DNA from: Pontibacter populi
GTDB taxonomy: Bacteria > Bacteroidota > Bacteroidia > Cytophagales > Hymenobacteraceae
Reading direction: 5' to 3'
DNA: 64,000 nucleotides
NCBI RefSeq assembly: GCF_019336435.1
Contig: NZ_JAHWXQ010000001.1
Span: 1,302,001 to 1,366,000 of the forward strand
The translations under genes and the position numbers were made by a program. The notes below the pieces were generated by a model that was not told the origin of the DNA, did not search any database, and worked only from the letters and a program-made list of their open reading frames with translations. The first letter of the stretch is position 1; each line of letters starts with the position of its first letter. This document shows positions 54,816 through 64,000 of the stretch, piece after piece.

Positions 54816-56033
54816 ATGTCAGCACAAAAATACGATACTATAGTAGTGGGAGCCGGTTTGGTAGGTCTCTCCGTAGCATATCACCTCAAGCAAAATAACC
54901 CGGATAGCAAGATACTGCTCATCGAAAAAGAAAATACAGTTGCACAACATCAGTCGGGGCACAATAGCGGCGTTATTCATAGCGGCATTTACTATAAGCC
55001 AGGCAGCCTGAAAGCCAAAAACTGTATTACGGGGTATCACTCCATCATTGAGTTTGCCCAGGAGTATGGCATCCCATACGACATCTGCGGTAAGATCATC
55101 GTTGCCACTTCTGACGCCGAACGTCCCAAATTGAATGATATTTACGAACGCGGAATCCAGAACGGGTTGACAGACCTGAAAAGGCTGCATTCCTTAGACG
55201 AGATACGAGAATATGAGCCGCATGTAGCCGGTGTAGAGGCCATTCATGTGCCCCAGACAGGTATCATTGATTATCCGGCGATGGCTGCTGCCCTGCTGCG
55301 CCTGTTTCAGCAATATGGTGGTGATGCAGCCTTTGGAGAACAGGTTGTGAAGATCAAATCTGAGAAGGATACTGTGCATGTAGAGACTACAAAAAACACC
55401 TATACTGCTGCCAGCCTGGTTAGCTGCGGAGGCCTTTTCTCGGATAGAGTTGCCAACCTTACAGAAAAAGAGAACGATTTAAGGATCATCCCTTTCAGAG
55501 GGGAATATTACAAGTTACGGGAAGAGAAAGAGTACCTGGTGCGCAACCTGATCTACCCGGTGCCGGATCCGAGCTTTCCGTTTTTGGGGGTGCACTTTAC
55601 ACGCATGATAGAAGGCGGCATTGAGGCTGGTCCGAATGCTGTGCTGGCCTTTAAACGCGAAGGCTATACGTTCAGTGATTTCAACTTTAAAGACACACAG
55701 GATACCTTTAGCTGGCCTGGCTTCTGGAAGATCGCTGCCAAGTATGGCAAAACCGGCCTGGGCGAGATGTACAGGTCACTGTCTAAGGCGGCCTTTACCA
55801 GGGCGCTGCAAAAACTGATGCCCGAAGTACAGGAACATGACCTGGTGCCTGGCGGAGCGGGTGTACGAGCGCAGGCTTGCGACCGTAACGGTAACCTGAT
55901 CGATGATTTTGATATCCTGAACCGCCATAACATTATACATGTACGCAACGCTCCTTCGCCGGCGGCAACTTCTTCGCTGGCTATCGGTCAATATATCTGC
56001 GATCAGCTGGTAGGCAACAAGGCAACAGTCTAG
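54816..56033 (+). CDS. lhgO: L-2-hydroxyglutarate oxidase
   Basis: FAD-dependent (DAO family), 405 aa. The FAD motif IVVGAGLVGLSVAYHL is near residue 9. The LhgO-specific region is QHQSGHNSGVIHSGIYYKPG with SLKAKNC. VVSCGGLFSDR-like LVSCGGLFSDRVAN and the C-terminal NAPSPAATSSLAIG follow. Oxidises L-2-hydroxyglutarate to 2-oxoglutarate, feeding electrons to the quinone pool. Monocistronic. Confidence 0.93.
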   Translation: MSAQKYDTIVVGAGLVGLSVAYHLKQNNPDSKILLIEKENTVAQHQSGHNSGVIHSGIYYKPGSLKAKNCITGYHSIIEFAQEYGIPYDICGKIIVATSDAERPKLNDIYERGIQNGLTDLKRLHSLDEIREYEPHVAGVEAIHVPQTGIIDYPAMAAALLRLFQQYGGDAAFGEQVVKIKSEKDTVHVETTKNTYTAASLVSCGGLFSDRVANLTEKENDLRIIPFRGEYYKLREEKEYLVRNLIYPVPDPSFPFLGVHFTRMIEGGIEAGPNAVLAFKREGYTFSDFNFKDTQDTFSWPGFWKIAAKYGKTGLGEMYRSLSKAAFTRALQKLMPEVQEHDLVPGGAGVRAQACDRNGNLIDDFDILNRHNIIHVRNAPSPAATSSLAIGQYICDQLVGNKATV

Positions 56034-56060
56034 CGGCAAGAGCCCAGCTTTAGGGACATG

Positions 56061-56831
56061 CTATAGTTGCGGAAAAGCAGGCGACAAACTATAGAGTACC
56101 GGTTTGCTTGGGCTGGCATCCAGTTGCAGGCTGGCTATCTGCAGGTTCAGCAGGTATAAGCCATCCGTAACATGCTCCGGTACATAGATCAGCTCGGTTA
56201 TAGTGGCGCCGCAGCGGGTGTATTTAGGGTATTGCCAGAAAGCGTGGTGGCACAGCAGCTTGCCTTCGTCCAGTTCACGGTCTACAGACGGAAGATCAAG
56301 TAACAGGTGCTGCACGCCTTTCTCAGCTAAATACTGGCCTATAATATGCTCTAAATAGGGTGGGTTGGAGCCGGAATAATGGCGGGTTAGTTTATCGTCT
56401 GTGTTTGGCAAGGTGCGGAGTATGACAGCTTCCGGTTTCAGGCCTTCCAGCTGCTTCTTTACATCGTCCAGTAGTACCACTTCGTCACCGTTTTCGAGTT
56501 TTTGCGGAGCTATAGTTATAAGCTGGGCTACAAATAAGAAGCGTTTCAGGCAGTTGTGGATGGTGGCGTGTTCGTCGGCAGAGATATGGCCGTAGCATTC
56601 GGTGTGGGTGCCGTTGCCGTGAGGCGTCAGGTGCACGCGTTTATAGTTGGTGCTGCCGCCTTCTGATACACTTCCTACAAAATCTCCTACCCTGATCACA
56701 TCAAACTGAACAGGCTCAGCCCAGAAACATTCCGGCTGTAGTTGCCTGTCGTGCAGCGGCATCGAAATATCGTGTGGCTGCAGCGGGTTGAAACTATAAA
56801 CTTGATCGTGGTAGGTAATGCTGGCTTCCAT
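56061..56831 (-). CDS. Cyclase family protein (kynurenine-formamidase-like)
   Basis: About 256 aa from the ATG at 56831; an upstream ATG at 56852 is possible. The metal-binding region is VHLTPHGNGTHTECYGHI, a variant of the HxGTHxD motif of cyclase/formamidase proteins with Glu in place of the usual Asp. Further motifs include ITELIYVPEHVTDGLYLLNL. Related enzymes hydrolyse amides or cyclise polyketides; the substrate here is unknown. Confidence 0.82.
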   Translation of the reverse strand: MEASITYHDQVYSFNPLQPHDISMPLHDRQLQPECFWAEPVQFDVIRVGDFVGSVSEGGSTNYKRVHLTPHGNGTHTECYGHISADEHATIHNCLKRFLFVAQLITIAPQKLENGDEVVLLDDVKKQLEGLKPEAVILRTLPNTDDKLTRHYSGSNPPYLEHIIGQYLAEKGVQHLLLDLPSVDRELDEGKLLCHHAFWQYPKYTRCGATITELIYVPEHVTDGLYLLNLQIASLQLDASPSKPVLYSLSPAFPQL

Positions 56832-56907
56832 AGTTAGCAGGTTTTCTGGCAAGTATAAGCGAAATTAAGTAAACCTATACGCTGTAACTATAAAAGATTG
56901 AAGCTTG

Positions 56908-57327
56908 CTATTCTTCGAGCAACCAATGTACTGCTTCGTTTTCCGAAGCGAAATCCTGGATCTGGTAAGATATCTCGCCGGCAGCATCGGCCCTGGCCAC
57001 CACAGAGGCAAGCGCCAGCTTCTTGAAGAGGTTATCCGGCATAACGCGGGCCATTTTTTTTAGCGAAGTGCGGGAGAACAAACTATAGTACGTGTTGGAA
57101 AGCCAGTCTTTTGTTTCAGGCCCGAGTACGGATACCTGCTGTGCATTTACAAGTACTCTTTCGGCTTGCTTTTCAGTTATCACATCATACGCACGCATTG
57201 TTTCCGCTACAAACTGGTCATCGTTCAGTGGGCGTAGCCATTCTGTTCTCACATAAGCAAGACCATCGTCGGCTTCTATTTTGAAGTTGTCTGAACTATA
57301 AACTGTTGTAAGTTGAAGCGTTGGCAT
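56908..57327 (-). CDS. Conserved small protein, STAS/SpoIIAA-like
   Basis: 139 aa, same architecture as the 140-aa protein at 41739 (short strand, DDQFVAETMRAYDVITEKQA helices, ending NEAVHWLLEE). The second half has SLKKMARVMPDNLFKKLALA. Fold assignment is an inference; function unknown. Lies between the cyclase gene and hemW. Confidence 0.65.
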   Translation of the reverse strand: MPTLQLTTVYSSDNFKIEADDGLAYVRTEWLRPLNDDQFVAETMRAYDVITEKQAERVLVNAQQVSVLGPETKDWLSNTYYSLFSRTSLKKMARVMPDNLFKKLALASVVARADAAGEISYQIQDFASENEAVHWLLEE

Positions 57328-57424
57328 TTACGGGCATAAATTCAGGTAAGGGTGTTTAGGTTAAAAGACATACGAGTTAAACAGAATTAGGTGCCAACTA
57401 TATTGTGGATTTAAATCTTAGCTC

Positions 57425-58552
57425 TTATTCCGCAAACAGGTCCAGTGTGATCTGGTCAGCGAGCAGCTTTCCTTTGTCTGTCAGGTAGAGTACATTGTCT
57501 TTTATAGTTGCCAGTTCTTTGTGCTGTAGCTCCTGCAGATATATGTTGTGAGATGCCTGCACATCATGCCTATAGTTGTCGCGCATGTGTGCCAGGTCGC
57601 AGCCCCAGATCGTGCGCAGTGTTGTAAGCAGGTAGTCGTTGGCCTGGTCGCCTAAAGTAAGTTGTTCTATTTCGGTAGGGATGATAAGCTGGCTGATAGC
57701 CTCGGTATACTTACGGTTGTTGGCAACATTATACTGCCGGCTATGGCCGTTAAAAGAATGCGCACTCGGTCCAACGCCTAAATAATGCACCCCGCGCCAG
57801 TAATTGCTGTTGTGTTTCGATTCGTAGCCCGGCTTACAGAAGTTAGATATTTCGTACTGCACAAAACCGTGCTGTGCCATCTGTTCCAGTAAGGTCTCGA
57901 ATTGCTGTGCGGTGAAATCGTCTTCGGATGGGGTAAATTTCCCTTTTTTGCTCCAGCGGCCCAGGGCAGTATCAGGTTCAATTGTTAGCGCGTAACACGA
58001 CACATGCTGCACGTTTAGCGAGAAAAGCGTTTCCAGATCCTTCAGCCAGATGCTGTGGTCCGGTGCCGGAATGCCATAAATAAGATCTACCGTAATGTTA
58101 TCAAAACCGGCTGCCTGGGCATCTTTTACACATTTTAAACTTTCGGTGGCGTTATGGGCACGGTTCATCATGCGCAGGTGTGGCTCATGAAACGACTGCA
58201 ACCCTATACTTAACCGATTTATGCCGGCAGCTTTCAGTTCCTGCAGTTTTTCAGGCTTCAGATCATCGGGGTTGGCCTCCAGCGAAATTTCAGCAGTGGC
58301 CGAAACTATAAACAAGTCTTTTATAGTTTGTAGCAATAGTTGTAACTCGTCCTGTGTGAGCAAAGACGGTGTACCGCCGCCGAAGTAAATTGTTTCTATT
58401 GTTTGGCCCTGCAGGTAATCCCGGCGCAGTTCCAGTTCGAGGGCGATGGCATCTATAGTTGCCGTTTTATGCCCCATCGAGGTACTGAAATGGAAATCGC
58501 AGTAATGGCAAGCCTGTTTGCAGAAAGGGATATGTAGGTATATTCCGGCCAC
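57425..58552 (-). CDS. hemW: Radical SAM family heme chaperone HemW
   Basis: 375 aa. The [4Fe-4S] cluster cysteines are Cys11, Cys15 and Cys18 in FCKQACHYCDF. The SAM-binding GGGTPSLL and QSFHEPHLRMMNRAHN are typical of the HemN/HemW group; short length and lack of the HemN extension favour HemW, a heme chaperone rather than coproporphyrinogen oxidase. C-terminal HemN_C domain present. Confidence 0.92.
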   Translation of the reverse strand: MAGIYLHIPFCKQACHYCDFHFSTSMGHKTATIDAIALELELRRDYLQGQTIETIYFGGGTPSLLTQDELQLLLQTIKDLFIVSATAEISLEANPDDLKPEKLQELKAAGINRLSIGLQSFHEPHLRMMNRAHNATESLKCVKDAQAAGFDNITVDLIYGIPAPDHSIWLKDLETLFSLNVQHVSCYALTIEPDTALGRWSKKGKFTPSEDDFTAQQFETLLEQMAQHGFVQYEISNFCKPGYESKHNSNYWRGVHYLGVGPSAHSFNGHSRQYNVANNRKYTEAISQLIIPTEIEQLTLGDQANDYLLTTLRTIWGCDLAHMRDNYRHDVQASHNIYLQELQHKELATIKDNVLYLTDKGKLLADQITLDLFAE

Positions 58553-58558
58553 GGATTA

Positions 58559-58722
58559 GTTGTTAAATTGCTGTATTGTTAAATTGTTGATGATCTGGAA
58601 ACTATAGTTCTTAAAGTATAGCTGTACCCATTACCTTTGTATAGTTGCTATAGTTTCTCTGGTGTAATTCGTTGGAGAGCGTCTATAACTAAACAATTTA
58701 GCTAGCAAACAATTCAACAAGT
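58559..58722. repeat. Imperfect AT-rich inverted repeat ahead of the BamA/TamA gene
   Basis: The left arm TTGTTAAATTGCTGTATTG with TTAAATTGTTGATG lies at 58559-58592. The right arm AACAATTTAGCTAGCAAAC with AATTCAACAAG lies at 58692-58719, just before the start at 58733. Same family as 13627 and 23758, with a longer spacer. Confidence 0.55.
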
Positions 58723-58732
58723 AATAACACAA

Positions 58733-60496
58733 ATGTATAAAATAGCTGCCGTAGTGTTGTGTTTGCTTTTGTGGCTGCCCTGTGTGCAGGCCCAAAAACA
58801 GGCTGATGCGCAGTTGCAGCCCAAAGTTATAGTTAGCATACACACCACCCCGGAAGACGCCCCACGACTTCGTAATTATAGTTACCAGACCACCCACCCC
58901 GACTCTTTAGAAGCCAATAAAGAAGTAAAGGCCTTAGTTTATAAAATGCAGCAGGACGCTTATTTGCTGACTTCTGCGGATAGTTTGTACCTGCGCAATG
59001 ATACGCTTCACGTGAAACTATACATTGGCGAAAGGTTTGAGTATGCCAGCCTGCGCAATGGAAATTTAAGCGAAGGTATTTTGATCGAGTCTGGTTTCCG
59101 GGAAAAGTTTTACCGCAATGTGCCTTTTAAGCCAGCCGAATATGTAAAACTGCAGCAGCGGATACTGGATTACGCGGAGCGTAACGGGTATCCTTTTGCA
59201 AGCGTTTGGCTGGATACGATAACTATAAAAGATAACAAAATTGAAGCTGCCCTGATGGTAGAAAAGGCTTTTGTAGTTACCTACGACTCGGTACAGGTGG
59301 TGGGCGGCAGCAAAACTAAACCCAAGTTCCTGATGCGCTACCTGCAACTATACCCGGGCCAGCCTTATAACCAGGAACAGATAGAAGCTACCCAGCGCAT
59401 GCTTACCCAATTACCTTACATTAGGGTAACCAGGCCGCCGCAGGTGCGTTTCGCCCGCGATAAAGCACGGGTTTATTATTTTCTGGAAGACCGGCAATCG
59501 AACCAGATAGATGGTGTGGTTGGCTTTTTACCGGACCCGACCCGCAGCGGAAATAAACTCCTGATAACCGGCGAAGCCAACCTCAACCTCCGCAACCTGC
59601 GCGGCACAGGCAAAAGCATAGGGCTGCAATGGCGGCGCGTAAACAAAGGTTCCGTTATACTTAATGGCGAATACCTGCACCCAAATCTGTTCGGTACGCC
59701 GTTCGAGCTGGGCACACGTTTTAACTTACTCAAGCAGGATTCATCGTTTATAACCGTACAGCCGCGCCTGCAACTGGGCTACTATACCTTAAAATACGGC
59801 AAATTCAGTGTGTATGGTGAGTGGCGCAACTCCCGGATATTGGGCGATGCCAGCACCCAGAGCCTTCGCAACCTCGACCTGGCGGATGCCCGCACCACCA
59901 CCTATGGCTTTAACTACCTCTGGAACAACCTCGATGACTTTTACTTCCCGCGCCGTGGTCGGTTAGTAGAACTGGAACTGGCAGCTGGTACCAAGACCCT
60001 GTTACGCAACGCTGATCTGGAGAAAAGCTTTTACGATACCCTGGACATGCGTACTACGCAATTGAGTTTAGGCCTGCGGGTGGAGAATTTCTTCCGGTTA
60101 AGTAAAAACAGTGCCTTGCTGGCCAGAGTCGAAGGAAATGCGCTGCTGAATGACCAGGTTTTCCTGAACGACATGTACCGGCTGGGTGGCCTTACTTCTA
60201 TTCGTGGCTTCGATGATTATTTCTTTTATGCCTCGTCTTACGCTATCGGAACATTGGAGTATCGTTTGTTTACCTCAGCCGATTCGTATGTGCTTTTATT
60301 TTATGACCAGGCCTATTACCGCAGCGAACTGGAGAAATCGGAAGCAAGTGGCTGGCCCTCGGGTGTTGGAGGCGGAATTAGTTTTAGTACAGGCGCCGGA
60401 ATTTTTCAGTTGGTTTATTCTGTGGGACGCTCTGAGCAACAGCCACTTTCGCTTAAATACTCGAAAATACACTTCGGGATAACGAGTAAATTTTAA
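58733..60496 (+). CDS. BamA/TamA-family outer-membrane protein
   Basis: 587 aa. Signal peptide ends PCVQAQ. POTRA-like segments include LQRILDYAERNGYPFASVWL-like QRILDYAERNGYPFASVW and GQPYNQEQIEATQRMLTQL. A 16-stranded barrel follows, with the conserved LGGLTSIRGFDDY near the end (RGF motif) and a terminal Phe. Functions in outer-membrane protein insertion or export; shorter than BamA, so TamA-like or an unassigned subgroup. Confidence 0.87.
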   Translation: MYKIAAVVLCLLLWLPCVQAQKQADAQLQPKVIVSIHTTPEDAPRLRNYSYQTTHPDSLEANKEVKALVYKMQQDAYLLTSADSLYLRNDTLHVKLYIGERFEYASLRNGNLSEGILIESGFREKFYRNVPFKPAEYVKLQQRILDYAERNGYPFASVWLDTITIKDNKIEAALMVEKAFVVTYDSVQVVGGSKTKPKFLMRYLQLYPGQPYNQEQIEATQRMLTQLPYIRVTRPPQVRFARDKARVYYFLEDRQSNQIDGVVGFLPDPTRSGNKLLITGEANLNLRNLRGTGKSIGLQWRRVNKGSVILNGEYLHPNLFGTPFELGTRFNLLKQDSSFITVQPRLQLGYYTLKYGKFSVYGEWRNSRILGDASTQSLRNLDLADARTTTYGFNYLWNNLDDFYFPRRGRLVELELAAGTKTLLRNADLEKSFYDTLDMRTTQLSLGLRVENFFRLSKNSALLARVEGNALLNDQVFLNDMYRLGGLTSIRGFDDYFFYASSYAIGTLEYRLFTSADSYVLLFYDQAYYRSELEKSEASGWPSGVGGGISFSTGAGIFQLVYSVGRSEQQPLSLKYSKIHFGITSKF

Positions 60497-60525
60497 CTTT
60501 TTTTGATGTTTTGCAGTAGAATAAC

Positions 60526-60556
60526 TTGCAAAGTAAGATTTGATATACTACTTTTG
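60526..60556 (+). promoter_or_regulatory. Promoter of the initiator tRNA gene
   Basis: TTG at 60526-60528, a 20-base spacer and TACTTTTG at 60549-60556 match the consensus. The tRNA begins 14 bases later. Confidence 0.75.
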
Positions 60557-60570
60557 TAACACAATAACAG

Positions 60571-60643
<73 letters not shown>

Positions 60644-60654
60644 CCTAAAGAGAG

Positions 60655-60684
60655 GCCTGATTCAGAAATGAGTCAGGCTTTTTT
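60655..60684 (+). terminator. Terminator after the initiator tRNA
   Basis: GCCTGATTC (60655-60663) and GAGTCAGGC (60670-60678) form a nine-pair stem with one wobble, followed by six Ts. Confidence 0.85.
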
Positions 60685-60840
60685 GTTTTTATTACTTTCC
60701 CACCCAAACTATAAATTCCTGACAATCATATATAAAACTTTGATATATACAGAAAGTTAATAGTTTCTTAATATATGAATAGCGTAATATATTTTCTTTA
60801 ATAAGGTAACTTCGCATCCTCAACCCACAGTTACTTTACA

Positions 60841-63800
60841 TGAAGAAGTTTTTACTCGCTGTCAGTATTTTACTGACTTCTGTGCTGCAGCTTGTAGCGC
60901 AATCGGCCCCACCCTCCAACCTATCGGGAGAAGAACTGAAAGCCTGGCTACGCACTAACTGGTACGATGGTAAACGCCAGGTACTGGACTATAGTACCGC
61001 CCGTGGCAAAATGTACAATTACGTTGATAACTATAATAACAAAGTTACCTGCGTGTACTCAGGCTACGAGGTTAGTAAAACATATAGCGAGACAAATACT
61101 TCTACCGACGCAGGCGTTATCAACTGTGAGCATACAGTTCCACAGTCGTGGTTCGACGAAGCAGTACGGATGCGTTCGGATATTCACCACTTGTTCCCGA
61201 CAGTAACACAATGGAACAGCGACCGTGGCAGCGATCCGTTTGCTGAGATCCCGGATAACCAGACAACAAAGTGGATGCGTGGCCTTAACTCACAACCTAA
61301 TATCCCAACATCTAACATAGATGAGTACAGCGAAGATGGACCAGGTAAATTTGAGCCCCGTGAAGATCACAAAGGTAATCTAGCCCGTTCTGTTTTCTAT
61401 TTTTACACGATGCACGCCGGGCAGAATTTTGATTCCGGTAAGAATGTAATCTCGGCAGTTGCTGATATCAACACTTTATACCAGTGGCATTTAAAAGATC
61501 CGGTAGATGATCGTGAACGTGAACGTAACCGCCGTGTAGAAGTAGCACAAGGCAACCGTAACCCTTTTATCGATTATCCTGAGCTGGTAGCAAAAGCCTG
61601 GGGTTTTGCTCCTGTTAACTGCTCTCCTGCTACACAACTCAGCAGCCTTACTGTTTCCCAGAAAACCACTTCATCATTAACTATAAACTGGACAAACGGC
61701 TCCGGCGACAGAAGACTTATAGTAGTGCGCGAAGGCAGCGCCGTAAACTTTATGCCTACCGGAACTTATGCAGGTGTTAATGCAGACTATAGTCTGGCAA
61801 CAGACCAGAGCAATGGCCAGCGTATCGTTTATTATAACAGTGGCAGCTCAGTAACTATAACTGGTCTTAAAGCCAATACTACCTACTATGTGCAGGCGTT
61901 CGAGTCGTGCGCATCTGATAAAACCTATAACACAACCAGTGCCCCAACTATAACAGCTACCACCCCGGATTATGCCTGTACAGGCGTACCAACAGCAGTT
62001 ACGGGTTTAACTTCGGGTACTACTACACAAAACGGCTCTACCCTGGCCTGGACCAACGGCTCTGGTGATGGCAGGCTGGTTGTGATCCGTAAAGATGAAG
62101 CTCCAGCATTTGTGCCTCAGACAGGAACCGTTTATTCTGGCGCATCAGCAAACTATGCAACGGCAGCAACTTTAGCTGATGGTAGCAAACTGATCTATAG
62201 TGGCACAAACAGTGAAGTCGCAATTACAGGCTTGCAGTCAGGTAGCCTATACTTCGTGAAAGTATTTGAGATCTGCTCTAATGGAGACCAATACGAAACA
62301 GCTGCAGCCCCAACACTGGCTATTACTACATTAGCTACTAGCAATCCACCAACTGGCAATGGCAATGTAATCGCGATGCAGGATTTTAACGGTACTGCAA
62401 ACGATGGCTGGGTGGTAACTTCGGGTTTCAGCAGTTCTAATATAAATACAGGCTTACCAGCAGGGCAACGCCTGCGTAGTGGTTCTAGTTTGCAGATTGC
62501 AGCTACAACCCGCGATGTCATCTTTAGCGAAGTAAGCGTGGCTGGAAGACAAGACATATATCTTGAACTATATAACTCCTCTGTATCTGGAAGTGATGGA
62601 AACGGTTTTGATGCAGGAGATTATTTTGAAGTATATGTTGCATTAAATGGAACTGATTTCTCTGCTAATCCTGATATCAGGATAACAGGTAACTCGTCTA
62701 CAAATCAAATTCGATATAGCATGAGTGGTACTGCAACTATAACTACAGTTGCTGGTACTCCGGTAGAGAAAGTATTTACAGAATCACTTGTTAACGGCAA
62801 AGTGTTACCAGATGATCAAGCTCCATCAAAACTACAAGTATCTATACCAAACGGTACGACATCAGTTAAGGTAAAGCTTGGAATCAAAACGAACGCATCC
62901 AACGAAATCTGGAATGTAGAAGATGTTGCTTTATATGCGGCAGCTTCTGCTCCTGCAGATTGTGATAACTTAGCCTTAGAAGGCCACGCCGGCGAAGATA
63001 AAGTAATAGCTACTGGTCAGTCGGTTATGATTGGTGCGACTGCAGAAACAGGCTATACTTATAGCTGGTCGCCGGCAGCAGGTTTATCTGATGCTACCTT
63101 AGCTGCTCCGCTTGCCACACTTACTACACCGGGCACTTATGTTTACACGGTAACTGCTGCTAAAGATGGCTGTACCTCTACAGATGAAGTAACTGTTATA
63201 GTAGAAGCTGTAACAGTACCGGCGCCTATTGTTTCTGATGTTACTATCTGCTCCGGCGAGTCTGCCACGTTAGAAGTGTCTAATCTGGATCCGAAAGTGA
63301 TTTACTATTGGTATCAATCAGAAACGACTAATAGTCCATGGGGTCGAGGTGCTACAATTGTTACAGGACCACTTACGGCTACTACTTCTTACTATGTAGA
63401 AGCAGTAAATTTTGATGGCACAGCGAGCACTCGTACAAAAGCAACCGTAACTGTTAGCGGAAAAGCGCCTGAGGCCGCAACTATAGCAGGCAAAAATGTA
63501 GTTTGTGCCGGCGAGACTGTAACATATACAGCAACTGCTCAGGAAGGTGTGACAAACTATACCTGGAGTGTGCCGGAAGGCTGGACTATAGTTGCTGGCG
63601 CTAATACAGCACAATTAACGGTAACTTCTGGTAATACGGCCGGCAATGTAACTTTAAAAGTAGCCAACAACTGCGGGGAAAGCCCTGCAGCAAACCTGTC
63701 AGTAACGATAGAAACAGTTGTAACAGGTAACACAGTTAATGGGCCACAAGCAGTTTGCGTTGATCAGGTAACTATAACTGGCTCTGTTCCAACCGGCGGA

Positions 63801-64000
63801 AACGGAACGTACACGTACCAGTGGCAAACCAGTACCGATGGAGCCAACTTTATACCGGCTGCAGGTGTTAACAATGGTCAGAACTATAGCTCAGAAGCAT
63901 TGAATGTAACCACATTCATCCGCAGAAAAGTAACTTCAGGGTCATGTGGCGAAAGCATAAGTGAGGCTATAAGAATTACTGTGTATGCGGTTCCGGCGGC
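60841..64000 (+). CDS. Secreted endonuclease I-family protein with repeat domains, C-terminus beyond window
   Basis: At least 1053 codons, open to the window end. Signal peptide ends VLQLVAQS. The EndA/NucM-type nuclease domain (about residues 30-265) has NCEHTVPQSWF (catalytic His about 97), RSDIHHLFPTVTQWNSDRG and RGNLARSVFYFYTMH, a beta-beta-alpha metal finger. After it come two fibronectin-III-like repeats (about 275-500), a beta domain and several Ig/PKD-like repeats. A T9SS sorting domain is expected beyond the edge. Likely degrades extracellular DNA or RNA. Confidence 0.9.

Overview
The window looks like chromosomal DNA of an aerobic, carotenoid-making member of the Bacteroidota, most likely Cytophagales/Hymenobacteraceae (Pontibacter-like). 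The genus is an inference. The supports are Bacteroidetes-type promoters (TTG, about 20 bases, TAnnTTTG), secreted proteins with type IX secretion (T9SS) C-terminal sorting domains, a CruF/CrtD carotenoid pair, the DUF4783-nadC pair, class Ia ribonucleotide reductase, and few Shine-Dalgarno leaders with several TTG/GTG starts. GC content looks mid-40s by eye. No prophage, insertion sequence, CRISPR array or rRNA operon was seen.

Layout. 1-4.7 kb: lnt (cut by the window edge), rsmI, a pterin carbinolamine dehydratase, an SDR with two small hydrophilic proteins, and a phosphatase. 5.2-8.1 kb: an eight-repeat IPT/TIG surface protein with an exact internal duplication. 8.2-18 kb: glyA-tatC-rpiB, a large membrane protein, rbfA, a methyltransferase, a LolC/E-type permease and a SNF2 helicase. 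18-22.3 kb: carotenoid genes (SRPBCC protein, CrtD-type desaturase, CruF-type hydratase), a TetR regulator, DUF6952 protein and thioredoxin. 22.6-31 kb: prfA, a lipoprotein, YjbQ, an M43 protease, gpmI, a DUF4783 protein and nadC. 31-43 kb: mostly small envelope, lipoprotein and stress genes, including ZIP, Mpo1-like, RlpA, Hsp20 and OmpA proteins, and a second T9SS cargo. 43.1-44.1 kb: an AT-rich, apparently frameshifted SIR2-like gene. 44.3-49.3 kb: nrdA and nrdB on the minus strand, a noncoding region with DnaA-box matches, then rplU-rpmA. 49.5-54.6 kb: a SAM-I riboswitch, metH, a REP-like element and metF. 54.8-64 kb: lhgO, a cyclase-family protein, hemW, a BamA/TamA-like protein, an initiator tRNA and a large secreted endonuclease I (cut by the window edge).

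The most unusual signal is genome-scale. The palindrome AACTATAGTT and its half AACTATA/TATAGTT occur at very high density on both strands, in genes and between them. A hand count gives about 18 half-sites in the first 4.7 kb, against roughly one expected. Inverted pairs build the stems of bidirectional terminators, and the word often supplies stop codons. It is missing from the SIR2-like island. It behaves like a HIP1-type or uptake-sequence-type repeated word.

Other noncoding structures add to this. They include a 150-nt multi-hairpin element between nrdB and nrdA, long imperfect inverted repeats just upstream of several starts, a REP-doublet-like element between metH and metF, and a 71-bp palindromic element near 18.2 kb. 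One-carbon metabolism is well represented: glyA, metF and metH under SAM control, with nrdAB and nadC nearby.
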